Origin: Aplidium turbinatum
Lineage: Eukaryota > Chordata > Ascidiacea > Aplousobranchia > Polyclinidae
Assembly (NCBI GenBank): GCA_918807975.1
Contig: OU964930.1
Coordinates: 17,664,372 to 17,728,371 of the forward strand
Length of the DNA stretch: 64,000 nucleotides
Direction: 5' to 3'
Both the position numbers and the translations under genes were made by a program. The notes under the pieces were generated by a model. It was not told the origin of the DNA. It saw only the letters and a list, made by a program, of their open reading frames with translations, and did not search any database. This document shows positions 12,475 through 22,163 of the stretch, one piece after another (positions within the stretch are counted from its first letter, which is position 1; each line of letters opens with the position of its first letter).

Positions 12475-12508
12475 CCATAGATATCTTACATATGTAAGAC
12501 ATCTATGG
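12475..12508. repeat. Near-perfect 34-bp palindrome
   Basis: CCATAGATATCTTACA is followed at once by TGTAAGACATCTATGG with one mismatch in the arms. Cruciform-capable; no known function. Confidence 0.7.
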
Positions 12509-13340
12509 TATAACTATTTGAATGAGAGAGTACAGACTCGACGACCTCCTACGCCTTCAGGGCTACGGTCTTTCGCACTCTCTCATTGGATGCACACTGT
12601 CAGTTTTTGTTTTATGTATGTTTCGGCGTTTCGCATCCAAACAAAAATAAAATGACCATCCATCCATCCAATAACCACGAATAGGCTATTACCCGAAACA
12701 CGAATTTTAAAATATGCAGGCTAATATTTGTTAAAACGCAAAAACTGAAATGGCACAGGTGAGAAGATGGCTATCCCTATTTCTGCACTAAAAGTTAGAC
12801 CAAAACCGCTTTTCAGATTGCAGCAATCAGCAAATGTTTGACCTAGGCCCAAAACCTTTCCCAAATCAAATTAAAAACTTTCTGACTGTCTGCAGTGCTG
12901 TAACTTCTCTTCTGGTGACCCTAGAACAAGACGATTTCTATAACAGGCCTGGACACCGCGCGCCTCCAGTTGAAAACTGGAGGTGGATGGTTCAAGCGAG
13001 GTTTTTAGCTATCACTCAAAGAGCTTTTGATTTTTGCGAGTGCATTGTTATTCAGGGAGCTAAATATGCTTAATAACATTCAATTTAAACTAGGCACTGC
13101 AGTTTTTTCAAAGAATTTGAGGTTTTTATGTGTGAAACTAGATTAGCCTGGCAGTAAGGCTGCAGAGGCCACCAGCCAGCAGGCTAGTGTGTTAGATATG
13201 TTTAGTACATGAGTTAAAATTGAATCCAAGCTAACTACGTAGCCTAGTCTAAATTGTGTGCTTTTGAAAATAACGTATATATAGGCCTACCTATGTTTTG
13301 TAGTTTAGAGACACCGCTAGCCCTAATGTGATAATTGATA

Positions 13341-13490
13341 ATGGGCAGAAAGTGTTGTGTATCTAGATGCAGATCTGGTTACGATGGAAATAAACAAATT
13401 TTAATGTATCACTTACCCAAGGATAGTGAAGAGAGAGCGCTCTTACTAGAATTTCATCAAAAGTTAATAATATGCAAGGTTTTAACTTAA
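13341..13490 (+). pseudogene. THAP zinc-finger exon of a P-like transposase
   Basis: Forty-nine codons starting MGRKCCVSRC, then RSGYDGNK, then LMYHLPKDSEERALLLEF. The C-x4-C spacing near the start, the aromatic and the LPKD motif match the first half of a C2CH THAP domain, the DNA-binding head of P-element/THAP9 transposases. A possible donor (AAG then GTTTTAAC) at about 13479 would truncate the frame before its stop. It is a transposon piece, since it lies inside inverted repeats and is followed by other elements. Confidence 0.6.
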
Positions 13491-13589
13491 AATCTATTTT
13501 AGATACCGTACATTGCAGAGTCGCCAGAAACAAGTAGGCTACGGTATTTCTTTTGATAAATGAAATACAGGCCTATGTCAAGCCTAGTA

Positions 13590-14555
13590 GAGGAGAGTGG
13601 GGGAAGTTGGGCCGGTGGGGCACGTTGGGCCACCCATATATCTTGCGATACACAATCACTGCATGTCACGTGATGGCGTCATGTGATGCCGTTTCGTTCT
13701 CAGATCATACAATGGTGAGGTGAAGTTGATTGCAGCCACCGTTTATGAGTGAAGTAAGAAAGTTTAGTTTTTAGTGTTTTTTTGAAAAATTATCTACTTA
13801 AAACGTAAGCATGCAGAACTGTAACTGAAAGTGCTATACTAGTGGCTCGTATATATTTATATCGCCAGGAGATAAGTGTCAGTTTATGGTAGGCTACTCA
13901 ATTTTGTCGAATCTTTCACAGGTCAGTCTGGCAAGTTGTACAAAACAATATGGCTGCTGTTGGGGTAAGTTGGGCCACTTTGAAAAACATTAATTTTCGA
14001 CCTATTTCTGCATTGTTTGTTTAAAAATGTTTTGTTGTAATTATGGGAACCTGTACACAATTATCCGAAAGACGCTTGCCCGAAAGGACACTTACCCAAA
14101 AGGACACTTGTCCAAAATGATACTTGCCCGAAAGGACCCTTACCAGCAATTGCACTTCCCTGAAAGAACATTGCATAAAATACACTTTATTTTCGGGCAA
14201 GTGTCCTGTTAGGAAAGTGTCCTTTCGGGAAAGTGTCTATTTATGATATTAATTCATCATTTGCAGTTAACACTGATTTAGTATGGTTATGTCTTTATTG
14301 TTCTGCACACCGTCCCAACGTGCCCCATGCACGGCCCAATATACCCCAGGGGTGAGGGTACATTGGGCCGAAAAGTGATCGTTTTTTAAACCTTAATACC
14401 TTTTTGCCTGAAAGACTTAGAATAAATTCAAAATTCAGAAAAAATTACTCGAAGGATCAAAATCATAATGATGCATAGCGTTCTACAATCGAATTAGAGT
14501 TGAGTGATCTACATTAAAAAATGTGAAAAACGGCCCAACTTCCCCCACTCTCCCC
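13590..14555. mobile_element. pogo/Tigger-like element, family B
   Basis: Inverted ends GAGGAGAGTGGGGGAAGTTG / CAACTTCCCCCACTCTCCCC flanked by TA (13588-13589, 14556-14557). The word GTTGGGCC recurs near both ends (about 13607, 13627, 13969, 14334, 14363, 14531 on either strand). No transposase frame. It carries an inverted minisatellite at 14056-14240. Confidence 0.85.
14056..14240. repeat. Inverted minisatellite built on GCCCGAAAGGACACTT
   Basis: Four to five imperfect direct units of about 20 bases (CCGAAAGACGCTTGCC, CCGAAAGGACACTTACC and so on) at 14064-14175 are followed by inverted units (GGGCAAGTGTCCTG, AGTGTCCTTTCGGG) to about 14240. Foldback-like insert in pogo/Tigger B. Confidence 0.65.
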
Positions 14556-14684
14556 TATGTCTTACCACGGAAGAGAGATTTTTGGAAAGCTCAGTATAAT
14601 TCTAAACAATTAGCAACCACTGTTCTAGCAGTTATGATTAAGTACCGCATTTATTGGCGGACCCAAATTCTTATTAAAAATGAT

Positions 14685-14794
14685 TAGAGATGTAGCCTAC
14701 GGTACCGATACCAATAATTTTGGCCAAATTTTGCCGATACAGATACTAAAAAAATGGCCGATATCACTGATGCCGATATATCGGTACATCTCTA
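14685..14794. mobile_element. 110-bp hAT MITE
   Basis: Inverted ends TAGAGATGTA / TACATCTCTA with CCGATA / TATCGG words inside, flanked by AAAATGAT (14677-14684, 14795-14802). The left arm holds an extra GCCTACGGTA relative to the right arm. Confidence 0.8.
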
Positions 14795-14834
14795 AAAATG
14801 ATACCAGTTCATCATTTAATAGCAGACTTTCAAT

Positions 14835-15060
14835 ATGATCAAATCATCATTATTATCGATAAACTTGAGCAGTGCTGTTCACATAGTGGTGATACAATCT
14901 GTGATCGAAACCAAGTCAATAGGTATTTTTTTCAAACATTTTGAAACAATTTCAAACAAACCTTGGTTGACAAAACACAAAAATAAGTTTATAAAAATGT
15001 TTCTTCAGTTTTGGAAGATTGTCAATATGAAAGGGTTAGGAGCTAATTTGTGCTTAACCC
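14835..15060 (+). pseudogene. Probable P-like transposase fragment
   Basis: The frame reads NKFIKMFLQFWKIVNMKGLG near its end. In P/THAP9 transposases a similar FI..F..LW.I.NVK motif precedes the RLND segment. The frame is cut at 15057 by the piggyBac-like MITE. Assignment rests on one motif and on the neighbouring THAP exon. Confidence 0.35.
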
Positions 15061-15299
15061 TTTGAGGACCGCTGGGACACATGTGTCCCATGAAATTAGG
15101 CCGATTACCCCCCAGTTAACTATAAAAATTTACCACTGCTGATGCCCTAGCGTAGCATTGGATATCTATGCTTAATTTTAGGATAGACATCCTTTTTTAA
15201 TTTTTTTTTGCGTAGGTGTTGTTTATATGACATTTGAAGAGTAAACAAACAAATTCTACATAAATATTTTTTTGGGGAAAATTAATGGTCCTCAAAGGG
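15058..15299. mobile_element. piggyBac-like MITE
   Basis: Inverted ends CCCTTTGAGGACC / GGTCCTCAAAGGG with TTAA on the left (15054-15057) and TTCC on the right, where TTAA is expected. It interrupts the P-like transposase frame. Confidence 0.65.
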
Positions 15300-15579
15300 T
15301 TCCAGTCAGAGATGTTGTAAGATCAGATTGTAAGTAGTAAAGGTTTTTGCTATGGCTTATTTTTGGTTGTAAAATTAAATGTTTGCCAAAAGTCACTTAG
15401 CACAATTTTTCAGTACGGTACATATGTAAGTGGTTTTTATGAATATGACTTCATTACATTGTACTATACCTTGTCCAATAATTTGCTCAATAAGTTATGG
15501 AAAGCAATGACTCCATTGTCATGCCAAGAACCATCTCAGAAACTGCTAAAGTTGCAGTAGCCTAATCATAATATATGTA

Positions 15580-16893
15580 GGGGAGATGTGGGACCTTTCG
15601 GACAAGGGGACCAATCGGACAGCGGCATATTTTTGATACCACGTGACCGTGACGCGCTCTTTTTCTTCTATGGATCCGAGATTTCATTCTTTATCAGACG
15701 GCATGTTTTTGTAAACATTAAGCAAGAGGTGTAAATTTGTAAACAGAAAAGTGATTTTCATGCTTCAAAGTAAAAATAGTGAACCAGATACTTTTAGAGT
15801 TTTGAGACATTTTTTAAATATTCTTGTAACTTTATTTATGCTGTTTGGTTAAGTTTGTCTAATGGTTACAGAAGGAATAGAGTTTAGATAAAAACGCCTT
15901 TCTCACTTCAGAAAATTTTGTAAGTTTGGTCAAAATGGAGGTCAGGGGACCTTTCGGACATGATAAAGAGACACTCTCCGAAAGGTCTCCACTGTTCCAA
16001 ACGCTCCAATAAAAATAGATGCAAGAATGCAATAATTACAGATACTCCATGAAAAAGAAATTATTCTTTCACGTCGCAACAAGCTGCCGGTGAAACGCCC
16101 AAAAAGAGCTGTTTCTTCCACCAGCAAAAGTGATATATTTGTACACTTATCATCGGACACTGTAAGTGACGATGATTCTATCTTAAGTGGAATAAGTGAA
16201 ATCTCAGGTGGTCCAACTTCTATAGAGCACAAGGTGGAAGTTGGAGATTTTGCTGTCATTAAAGATTTTTCATCAGAGGGAAAACATAGAAATTTTATCG
16301 GAAAAATCTGTGCCGGGCCTGATGAAGATGGTGGTTTCGAGGTAAATTTTGTGAAACGATCACAGAAGATCAAAGACAGTTTTCACTTTCCTGAAGAAGT
16401 AGATGCAGCATCAGTTAAGCTGAATAACATTGTTTAAGTGTTTCCCAAACCATCCCAGTTGCCACTACGAAACGACTACGTACGTGAAGTTTTTAGGTTT
16501 GGGGCTGATCTTGCTTTGTATGGGTTGTAAATAAAATCGTGTTCTGAAGACGATTTTTATATAGCCAATCTTCACAGTTTTTGTAACATCGGCAATTGTT
16601 AAAGCTGTAAAAACATTATTTCATGATATTTTACTTCATTTTTTTTATGTCCGGAAGGTCCCCACCCTGTGTCCGAAAGATCCCCACCGGTGGGGACCCT
16701 TCGGACATTTGAGTCATCTTTTTCATATGTAAATAAAATTACTATTATTATTGGGAACCGCTGTCTGTGGGTCAGTATGAGTTCGTTATAAATGTACGTA
16801 AACAAAAACACATAAGAACATTCAACACCGCTTTGAAAATTAAAAATAATAGGAGTTAGGTCAATTTTGTCCGATAGGTCCCAATATCTCCCC
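15580..16893. mobile_element. pogo/Tigger-like element, family C
   Basis: Inverted ends GGGGAGATGTGGGACCTTTC / GGTCCCAATATCTCCCC flanked by TA (15578-15579, 16894-16895). The word GGACCTTTCGGACA recurs in both orientations near the ends (about 15592, 15947, 15980, 16652, 16695). Carries a transposase tail fragment on the + strand. Confidence 0.85.
16090..16437 (+). pseudogene. C-terminal fragment of a pogo/Tigger-type transposase
   Basis: The 115-codon frame has a basic start (KRPKRAV), an acidic Ser-rich linker, then KVEVGDFAVIKDF, GGFEVNFVKRSQK and FHFPEEVDAASV. This VGDFV / YEV.FLRR / F.FP..D.ASV order is the tail domain found in many invertebrate Tigger-type transposases. Neither the helix-turn-helix nor the DDE core is present. 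It lies wholly within TA-flanked inverted repeats, so it is not a host gene. Confidence 0.6.
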
Positions 16894-17369
16894 TACAGTA
16901 TTGAGATACGCTACTAACAAACTGTTGATTCTGAAAACTTGTGATTTTAAAAACACATAACTTCTATTGTTGGCCTCGTATTTGGTAACACAGCAACCCC
17001 CTAATATGTGTGGACCCAATTGAATGCATATCATAAATCATTGTTCAATCACAACAACAAGGCCAACATGTATAAACATTAAACAATATTGTCACAACCT
17101 ACTGTATTTAAGTGATTCCCTTGAGAATTGTAGCCTATATCAAATGTACAAGTTTAGTTAGTAAAATGCAGAAACTGCATATCAAGTATGTGTTAATAAG
17201 CATTAAGCAATGTTATATAATTATCAAGTGAATAAAAAAATAACAGTTAACCTCTCAAGTACATGTAGCTCCACACAGAGTGAAATTTACATGCCTTTTG
17301 ACTCTTTTTTATTTCTTTAAAAGTATTATTGACTCAAAAAGAATGTCTAAAAAGACATTACGAAAAGTA

Positions 17370-17418
17370 ACTACGGACAAAGGCCAGTGTTTCGATCTTC
17401 CGACCTCTTCAGCGTAGT
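17370..17418 (-). ncRNA. Hammerhead ribozyme, copy 1
   Basis: Minus strand order: ACTACG (stem I), CTGAAGA, stem II GGTC with GGAA loop and GATC (one G-U pair), GAAA, a short stem III ACA/TGT, cleavage triplet GTC, CGTAGT (stem I partner). Core intact. Confidence 0.85.
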
Positions 17419-17964
17419 AAAGTGAAAGTTGTCTTGAAGCGTTGGTTGAGATGATGATTTGAAACTTGAGTGATTGTTGTGAGACAATGAGCCTGGATTT
17501 AAGTTTTAACTTTGGACCTCAGCGAAACGTAGTTTTACAGCCTATTAGAAAGTGTAATTTTTTTAAAAGAATTTGTGCTAAGAAATGGCAGGAAACTGTT
17601 AAAAATAAAAACTAGAAAAAAAGACAAGAATTTGCAACTGAGCTAGGACAAAACAATCATCTGAGATGGATCTAAAATACAAGAAATTAGATTCTAGCGG
17701 CACATATAAGTATTAAAATTCAAAGAAAATGAAGGGGTGTACCAGCAAACATCTATAGGATTGGCCCATGATACAAGAGAAGGATCCCCAGAGGATACAA
17801 ACTGATATGAATAAATCAACAAGTGAATAAAAAAATAACAGTTAACCTCTCAAGTACATGTAGCTCCACACAGAGTGAAATTTACATGCCTTTTGACTCT
17901 TTTTTATTTCTTTAAAAGTATTATTGACTCAAAAAGAATGTCTAAAAAGACATTACGAAAAGTA

Positions 17965-18013
17965 ACTACGGACAAAGGCCAGTGTTTCGATCTTCCGATC
18001 TCTTCAGCGTAGT
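17965..18013 (-). ncRNA. Hammerhead ribozyme, copy 2
   Basis: Same order as copy 1, with a fully Watson-Crick stem II (GATC, GGAA loop, GATC). Exactly 595 bases from copy 1. Core intact. Confidence 0.85.
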
Positions 18014-18331
18014 AAAGTGAAAGTTGTCTTGAACTTGAAGTATCATGGGCCAATCCTATAGATGTTTGCTGGTACACCCCTTCATTTTCTTTGAATTTTA
18101 ATACTTATATGTGCCGCTAGAATCTAATTTCTTGTATTTTAGATCCATCTCAGATGATTGTTTTGTCCTAGCTCAGTTGCAAATTCTTGTCTTTTTTTCT
18201 AGTTTTTATTTTTAACAGTTTCCTGCCATTTCTTAGCACAAATTCTTTTAAAAAAATCACACTTTCTAATAGGCTGTAAAACTACGTTTCGCTGAGGTCC
18301 AAAGTTAAAACTTAAATCCAGGCTCATTGTC

Positions 18332-18814
18332 CAGGCTTGCCAGATTGGCCCTTTTGGGGCCAAATTTGTGAAATTTGGCCCTTTTTAGAGGTAGTTGGCC
18401 CCAAAAAAAATTGTTTGGCCCCTTGGCCCTTTGTTTTCAATATTTGGCTCTTTTTGGAACCAGTTGATACATACTATTAAACTAGCTATTTAAATAAATG
18501 TGTTTCTGAAATTGAGACTGAAAAGTGTTATTACGATTTTTTAGACAGTGTTTAGCTGACAATGTTTATGCCAATGCCAAAGCTTCGAGTGGAAACACTG
18601 TAGAAGATGAAGATTTGGAATTGTTCTTGTAGAATGTAGATTGCAGACTGTGTTGTTGTAATGTTGTAACGTTATTGACGTTGTTAACGTTAATTATTAT
18701 ATTTTATTAGCAACGTTATTAACATTATTGAACAATTTGGCTCTTTTTTACCCAGTTTGGCCCTTTTTTCGACATTGTTTGGCTCTTTTTCTCAAAAGCT
18801 GTCTGACAACCCTG
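18332..18814. mobile_element. hAT MITE inside the hammerhead array
   Basis: Ends CAGGCTTGCCAG / CTGACAACCCTG flanked by TCATTGTC (18324-18331, 18815-18822). The sister unit at about 19420 is uninterrupted (CTCATTGTCTCAC), an empty site. Interior is full of TTGGCCC / TTGGCTC words in direct orientation near both ends. Confidence 0.9.
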
Positions 18815-18892
18815 TCATTGTCTCACAACAATCACTCAAGTTTCAAATCATCATCTCAACCAACGCTTCAAGTTCAAGACAACTTTCACTTT

Positions 18893-18941
18893 ACTACGCT
18901 GAAGAGATCGGAAGATCGAAACACTGGCCTTTGTCCGTAGT
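18893..18941 (+). ncRNA. Hammerhead ribozyme, copy 3
   Basis: Stem I ACTACG 18893-18898, CTGAAGA 18899-18905, stem II GATC / GGAA loop / GATC 18906-18917, GAAA 18918-18921, stem III loop to GTC ending 18935, stem I partner CGTAGT 18936-18941. Predicted cut after 18935. Core intact. Confidence 0.88.
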
Positions 18942-19494
18942 TAACTTTTCGTAATGTCTTTTTAGACATTCTTTTTGAGTCAATAATACTTTTAAAGAAA
19001 TAAAAAAGAGTCAAAAGGCATGTAAATTTCACTCTGTGTGGAGCTACATGTACTTGAGAGGTTAACTGTTATTTTTTTATTCACTTGTTGATTTATTCAT
19101 ATCAGTTTGTATCCTCTGGGGATCCTTCTCTTGTATCATGGGCCAATCCTATAGATGTTTGCTGGTACACCCCTTCATTTTCTTTGAATTTTAATACTTA
19201 TATGTGCCGCTAGAATCTAATTTCTTGTATTTTAGATCCATCTCAGATGATTGTTTTGTCCTAGCTCAGTTGCAAATTCTTGTCTTTTTTTCTAGTTTTT
19301 ATTTTTAACAGTTTCCTGCCATTTCTTAGCACAAATTCTTTTAAAAAAATCACACTTTCTAATAGGCTGTAAAACTACGTTTCGCTGAGGTCCAAAGTTA
19401 AAACTTAAATCCAGGCTCATTGTCTCACAACAATCACTCAAGTTTCAAATCATCATCTCAACCAACGCTTCAAGTTCAAGACAACTTTCACTTT

Positions 19495-19543
19495 ACTACG
19501 CCGAAGAGATCGGAAGATCGAAACACTGGCCTTTGTCCGTAGT
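19495..19543 (+). ncRNA. Hammerhead ribozyme, copy 4 (core changed)
   Basis: Identical to copy 3 except that the conserved CTGAAGA reads CCGAAGA, which should abolish or greatly weaken cleavage. Confidence 0.75.
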
Positions 19544-20609
19544 TACTTTTCGTAATGTCTTTTTAGACATTCTTTTTGAGTCAATAATACTTTTAAAGAA
19601 ATAAAAAAGAGTCAAAAGGCATGTAAATTTCACTCTGTGTGGAGCTACATGTACTTGAGAGGTTAACTGTTATTTTTTTATTCACTTGTTGATTTATTCA
19701 TATCAGTTTGTATCCTCTGGGGATCCTTCTCTTGTATCATGGGCCAATCCTATAGATGTTTGCTGGTACACCCCTTCATTTTCTTTGAATTATATAATTA
19801 TGTTGGGTGTTTGGGGTACGAAGTTTGTTGCATTAATTAATAGACCTGTACTTGTGTACTGAAAAATTTGGTTGATCCTGTTCTATGTGGAATGCAATAA
19901 GCTAAGTTACAATAGTTTTAAGGTTTTGTGTTATTTTCTGTTTTTCTTGTGCTGCCAACAAACAAGGCACATTCATTTACAAAGTATATATTATATAAAT
20001 GCATCAATTAAACAAAATATTATAATCTTCTATGATATCATTATGATGTCATAAGCAACCTGCATCACCCCCAAATAGTTGCTATTGACCCATGCTTAGC
20101 AGAAAACATCTTGACTCCAAAAATATGTAGTCTTATTGAGGAAATGTGTATTTATACCATCCGCCTCCAGTTTTTGACTGGGGGCGTATGGTGTCCAGGC
20201 CTGTTATAGAGATCGCCTTGCCCTAGAATGACCAGAGAAGCATCAATAGAACCGGGAAGTAATACTCTAGCGCCATGTGACAAATAAAAGTTCAAAAAAG
20301 CAACCGCTAGAATGCTAGATAAAGATAGTACCGGTAAGTTTTGCGGTTCAAGAAATTTTAAGATTGCGGAAGATTGGTTAAATGGCCATACTTAAACGAC
20401 ATCAATGAAAGTTTGTACACAACCATGACATTGTCGATGAAGGGGGCCCGAAAATAAATTGGTACTGGGCCCGAGAAATCCTGTCAACGGCCCTGGGGGC
20501 GTGGCAATTTAAAAGTTGTTCCTGTTTAAAGTTAAAGAAAATTAGCCATGCAGTGAGTATGAAGTAGATAGGCTATGTATGACCGTCGAGAAAAGATGCA
20601 AGAACAATA

Positions 20610-21556
20610 GGGGAGAGTGGGGCTAGTTGGAAAGATTTTTTTTTTAAGTGAAATTTAAAACAATTGGTGCATAACCTGACAACGTGAAGTGGCTTAAATT
20701 ATGATCTATGGTGTCCTCTATCATACAACCAAAAATAAGTATTGAGTCAATTCAGCTTTTAATAAAAATTTAAAATAAACAAACATACAATTGATTTTTC
20801 AACTAACCCCATGCCTGGGGTTAGTTGAAAAACGTCAGTTTAATGCCCACTAATGAACTGGATACTCTTGTTTTAACCAACAAACATTTACATGGGGTTG
20901 TAAGCAAATATGTTTACCTGCTATAAAATCAAATGCAATGAATTGTACACCTAATCATCGTAAAACCATTTTTTAATAAACGCATTGTTAAAACTTGTGA
21001 TGCCGTATATATAACACTTTCCAAGTTATTCAAATTAAAATTTAACAATGTATGTCTGCTTAAAACAAATACATTGGAGCTTATACTACTTATTATCATA
21101 CCACGACGATATACTCGTATCGTACTACATAGTCATACCGTTATCAAACCATTTTCCAACTAACCCCACCCACTATTTTCCAACTAGCCCCATTAGCATA
21201 TGACAAACTATTTTCCTAAAATATTCAAGCATGGCGCATTGGACTAAAATTTGTTTATGTCTTAGTGTTGTTGAACACCTACAGCTGACACACACCAAAA
21301 AACTTTTGCCTATCTTTAACGATATCGACGCATAAGATGTTTTTTAATTTCCAAAAATTTTACTTCGAAAGTAAGAAAATAGAAAATTGTCAGCCAAACA
21401 GGTATACCTTGACTCAACAAATCGAAACTAACATGGATTATGTGTTTTTATAAACTACTTCACATGTTGGCAGTAAATATTTAAAAAAGTTATCGGGAGT
21501 TAAAAAAATGATCATTTTTCAACTAACCCCGCCTTCCAACTAACCCCACTCTCCCC
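20610..21556. mobile_element. pogo/Tigger-like element, family D
   Basis: Inverted ends GGGGAGAGTGGGGCTAGTTG / CAACTAACCCCACTCTCCCC flanked by TA (20608-20609, 21557-21558). The word AACTAACCCC / GGGGTTAGTTG with TTCCAAC or TTTCAAC recurs near 20800, 20820, 21160-21190 and 21515-21545. No coding frame. Inserted in hAT family 1. Confidence 0.85.
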
Positions 21557-22101
21557 TACAGTAAGCCTATAGTTCAGTGCTCTCGCCAGAGGGAAAAAAG
21601 TAGTGAGAGAGCACCAAAATGTTAACCTAACAAACAAGTCATAAAAAAGCCGGTTACATAATAAACGCCATAAGTTTTCATGTGGCAACAATATTAGCCT
21701 ATGAATGCTGAATGGTAATTTTGCAAATCAGAGTAAACAAATAACTAATCAACATAATAAGAAATCGGTTTATAAGGAGAGGCCACAGAGACAAAAACGT
21801 AACAAATAATAGCCTAGTAAATTTGAATAAAAAATCATTCAAAATTCAGCCAGAGAACTGGGTAAGCGCTGCAAACTCACTCAGTGGAATCTGAGGATCG
21901 GAAGCTCAGGAAATTTATCAGAGAGTTTTTGGCATTAAATGGCTAATTTTAACATTGAAAAATCTGATATTATTGTTCCGATATAAATTTCGTTTGGTTT
22001 GGAGGAATTTTTTTTATGAATTCAAGGGAGGATCTATCCAATATTACCATTGAACTGCCAAGGTTATGTTCAACTGGTATCTGAAGGTATAATTATAAGC
22101 A

Positions 22102-22163
22102 CGGCGGTTACCTCAGTGGTTTGATTCTGGATCCAGAGGTTGAAGATTCGATACCCACTGCCG
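22102..22163 (+). ncRNA. tRNA-like module in hAT family 1, copy 1
   Basis: Begins CGGCGGT and ends ACTGCCG, which can pair as a 7-bp acceptor-like stem (one G-T). A-box-like TTACCTCAGTGG and a B-box-like GATTCGATACC lie inside. At 62 nt it is too short for a normal tRNA. It is a shared part of the transposon, not a stand-alone gene. Confidence 0.5.

Larger units (their letters stand above)
17225..19789 (+). mobile_element. Retrozyme-like array with hammerhead ribozymes, 5'-inverted
   Basis: About 3.5 copies of a unit of about 0.6 kb. The left arm (17225-18034) is in minus orientation with a period of 595 bases. The right arm (18035-19789) is in plus orientation with a period of about 601 bases, interrupted by a 483-bp hAT MITE. 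The whole is flanked by the 12-bp direct repeat TTATATAATTAT (17213-17224, 19790-19801). Each complete unit holds a 49-nt type I hammerhead ribozyme. No protein is encoded. Tandem units, a hammerhead, a duplication near 12 bp and a 5' inversion fit a retrozyme-like retroelement moved in trans. Family size in animals is usually smaller, so this would be a long variant. Confidence 0.8.
12900..20265 (+). mobile_element. P-like (THAP-type) DNA transposon remnant
   Basis: About 90 bases of imperfect inverted repeat, sharing TCTATAACAGGCCTGGACAC, lie at about 12905-12995 and 20160-20255. A THAP zinc-finger start (13341-13490) and a P-transposase-like segment (about 14835-15060) lie between them on the + strand, and both kinds of feature are expected of a P element. 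Target duplication could not be read. The element is broken up by pogo/Tigger B and C, two MITEs and the hammerhead array. Confidence 0.55.
11913..20495. mobile_element. hAT element (family 2), heavily interrupted
   Basis: Ends CAGGGGGGTCTAGG (left) and CCTGTCAACGGCCCTG (right), with GGGCCCGG/CGGGCCC words just inside both, are flanked by the 8-bp duplication GGGGCGTG (11905-11912, 20496-20503). It sits inside hAT family 1 and in turn contains the P-like element and everything within it. Fragments with similar GGGGCCCGG words occur near 40300 and 46650. Confidence 0.75.

Noticed and set aside
16090-16437. Host gene with an acidic linker and a small domain
   Set aside because: Lies entirely within pogo/Tigger C and matches the tail of such transposases.
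20160-20255. Target-site duplication of the P-like element from TCTATAA / TTATAGA flanks
   Set aside because: These flanks are inverted complements, so they belong to the inverted repeat and are not a direct duplication.
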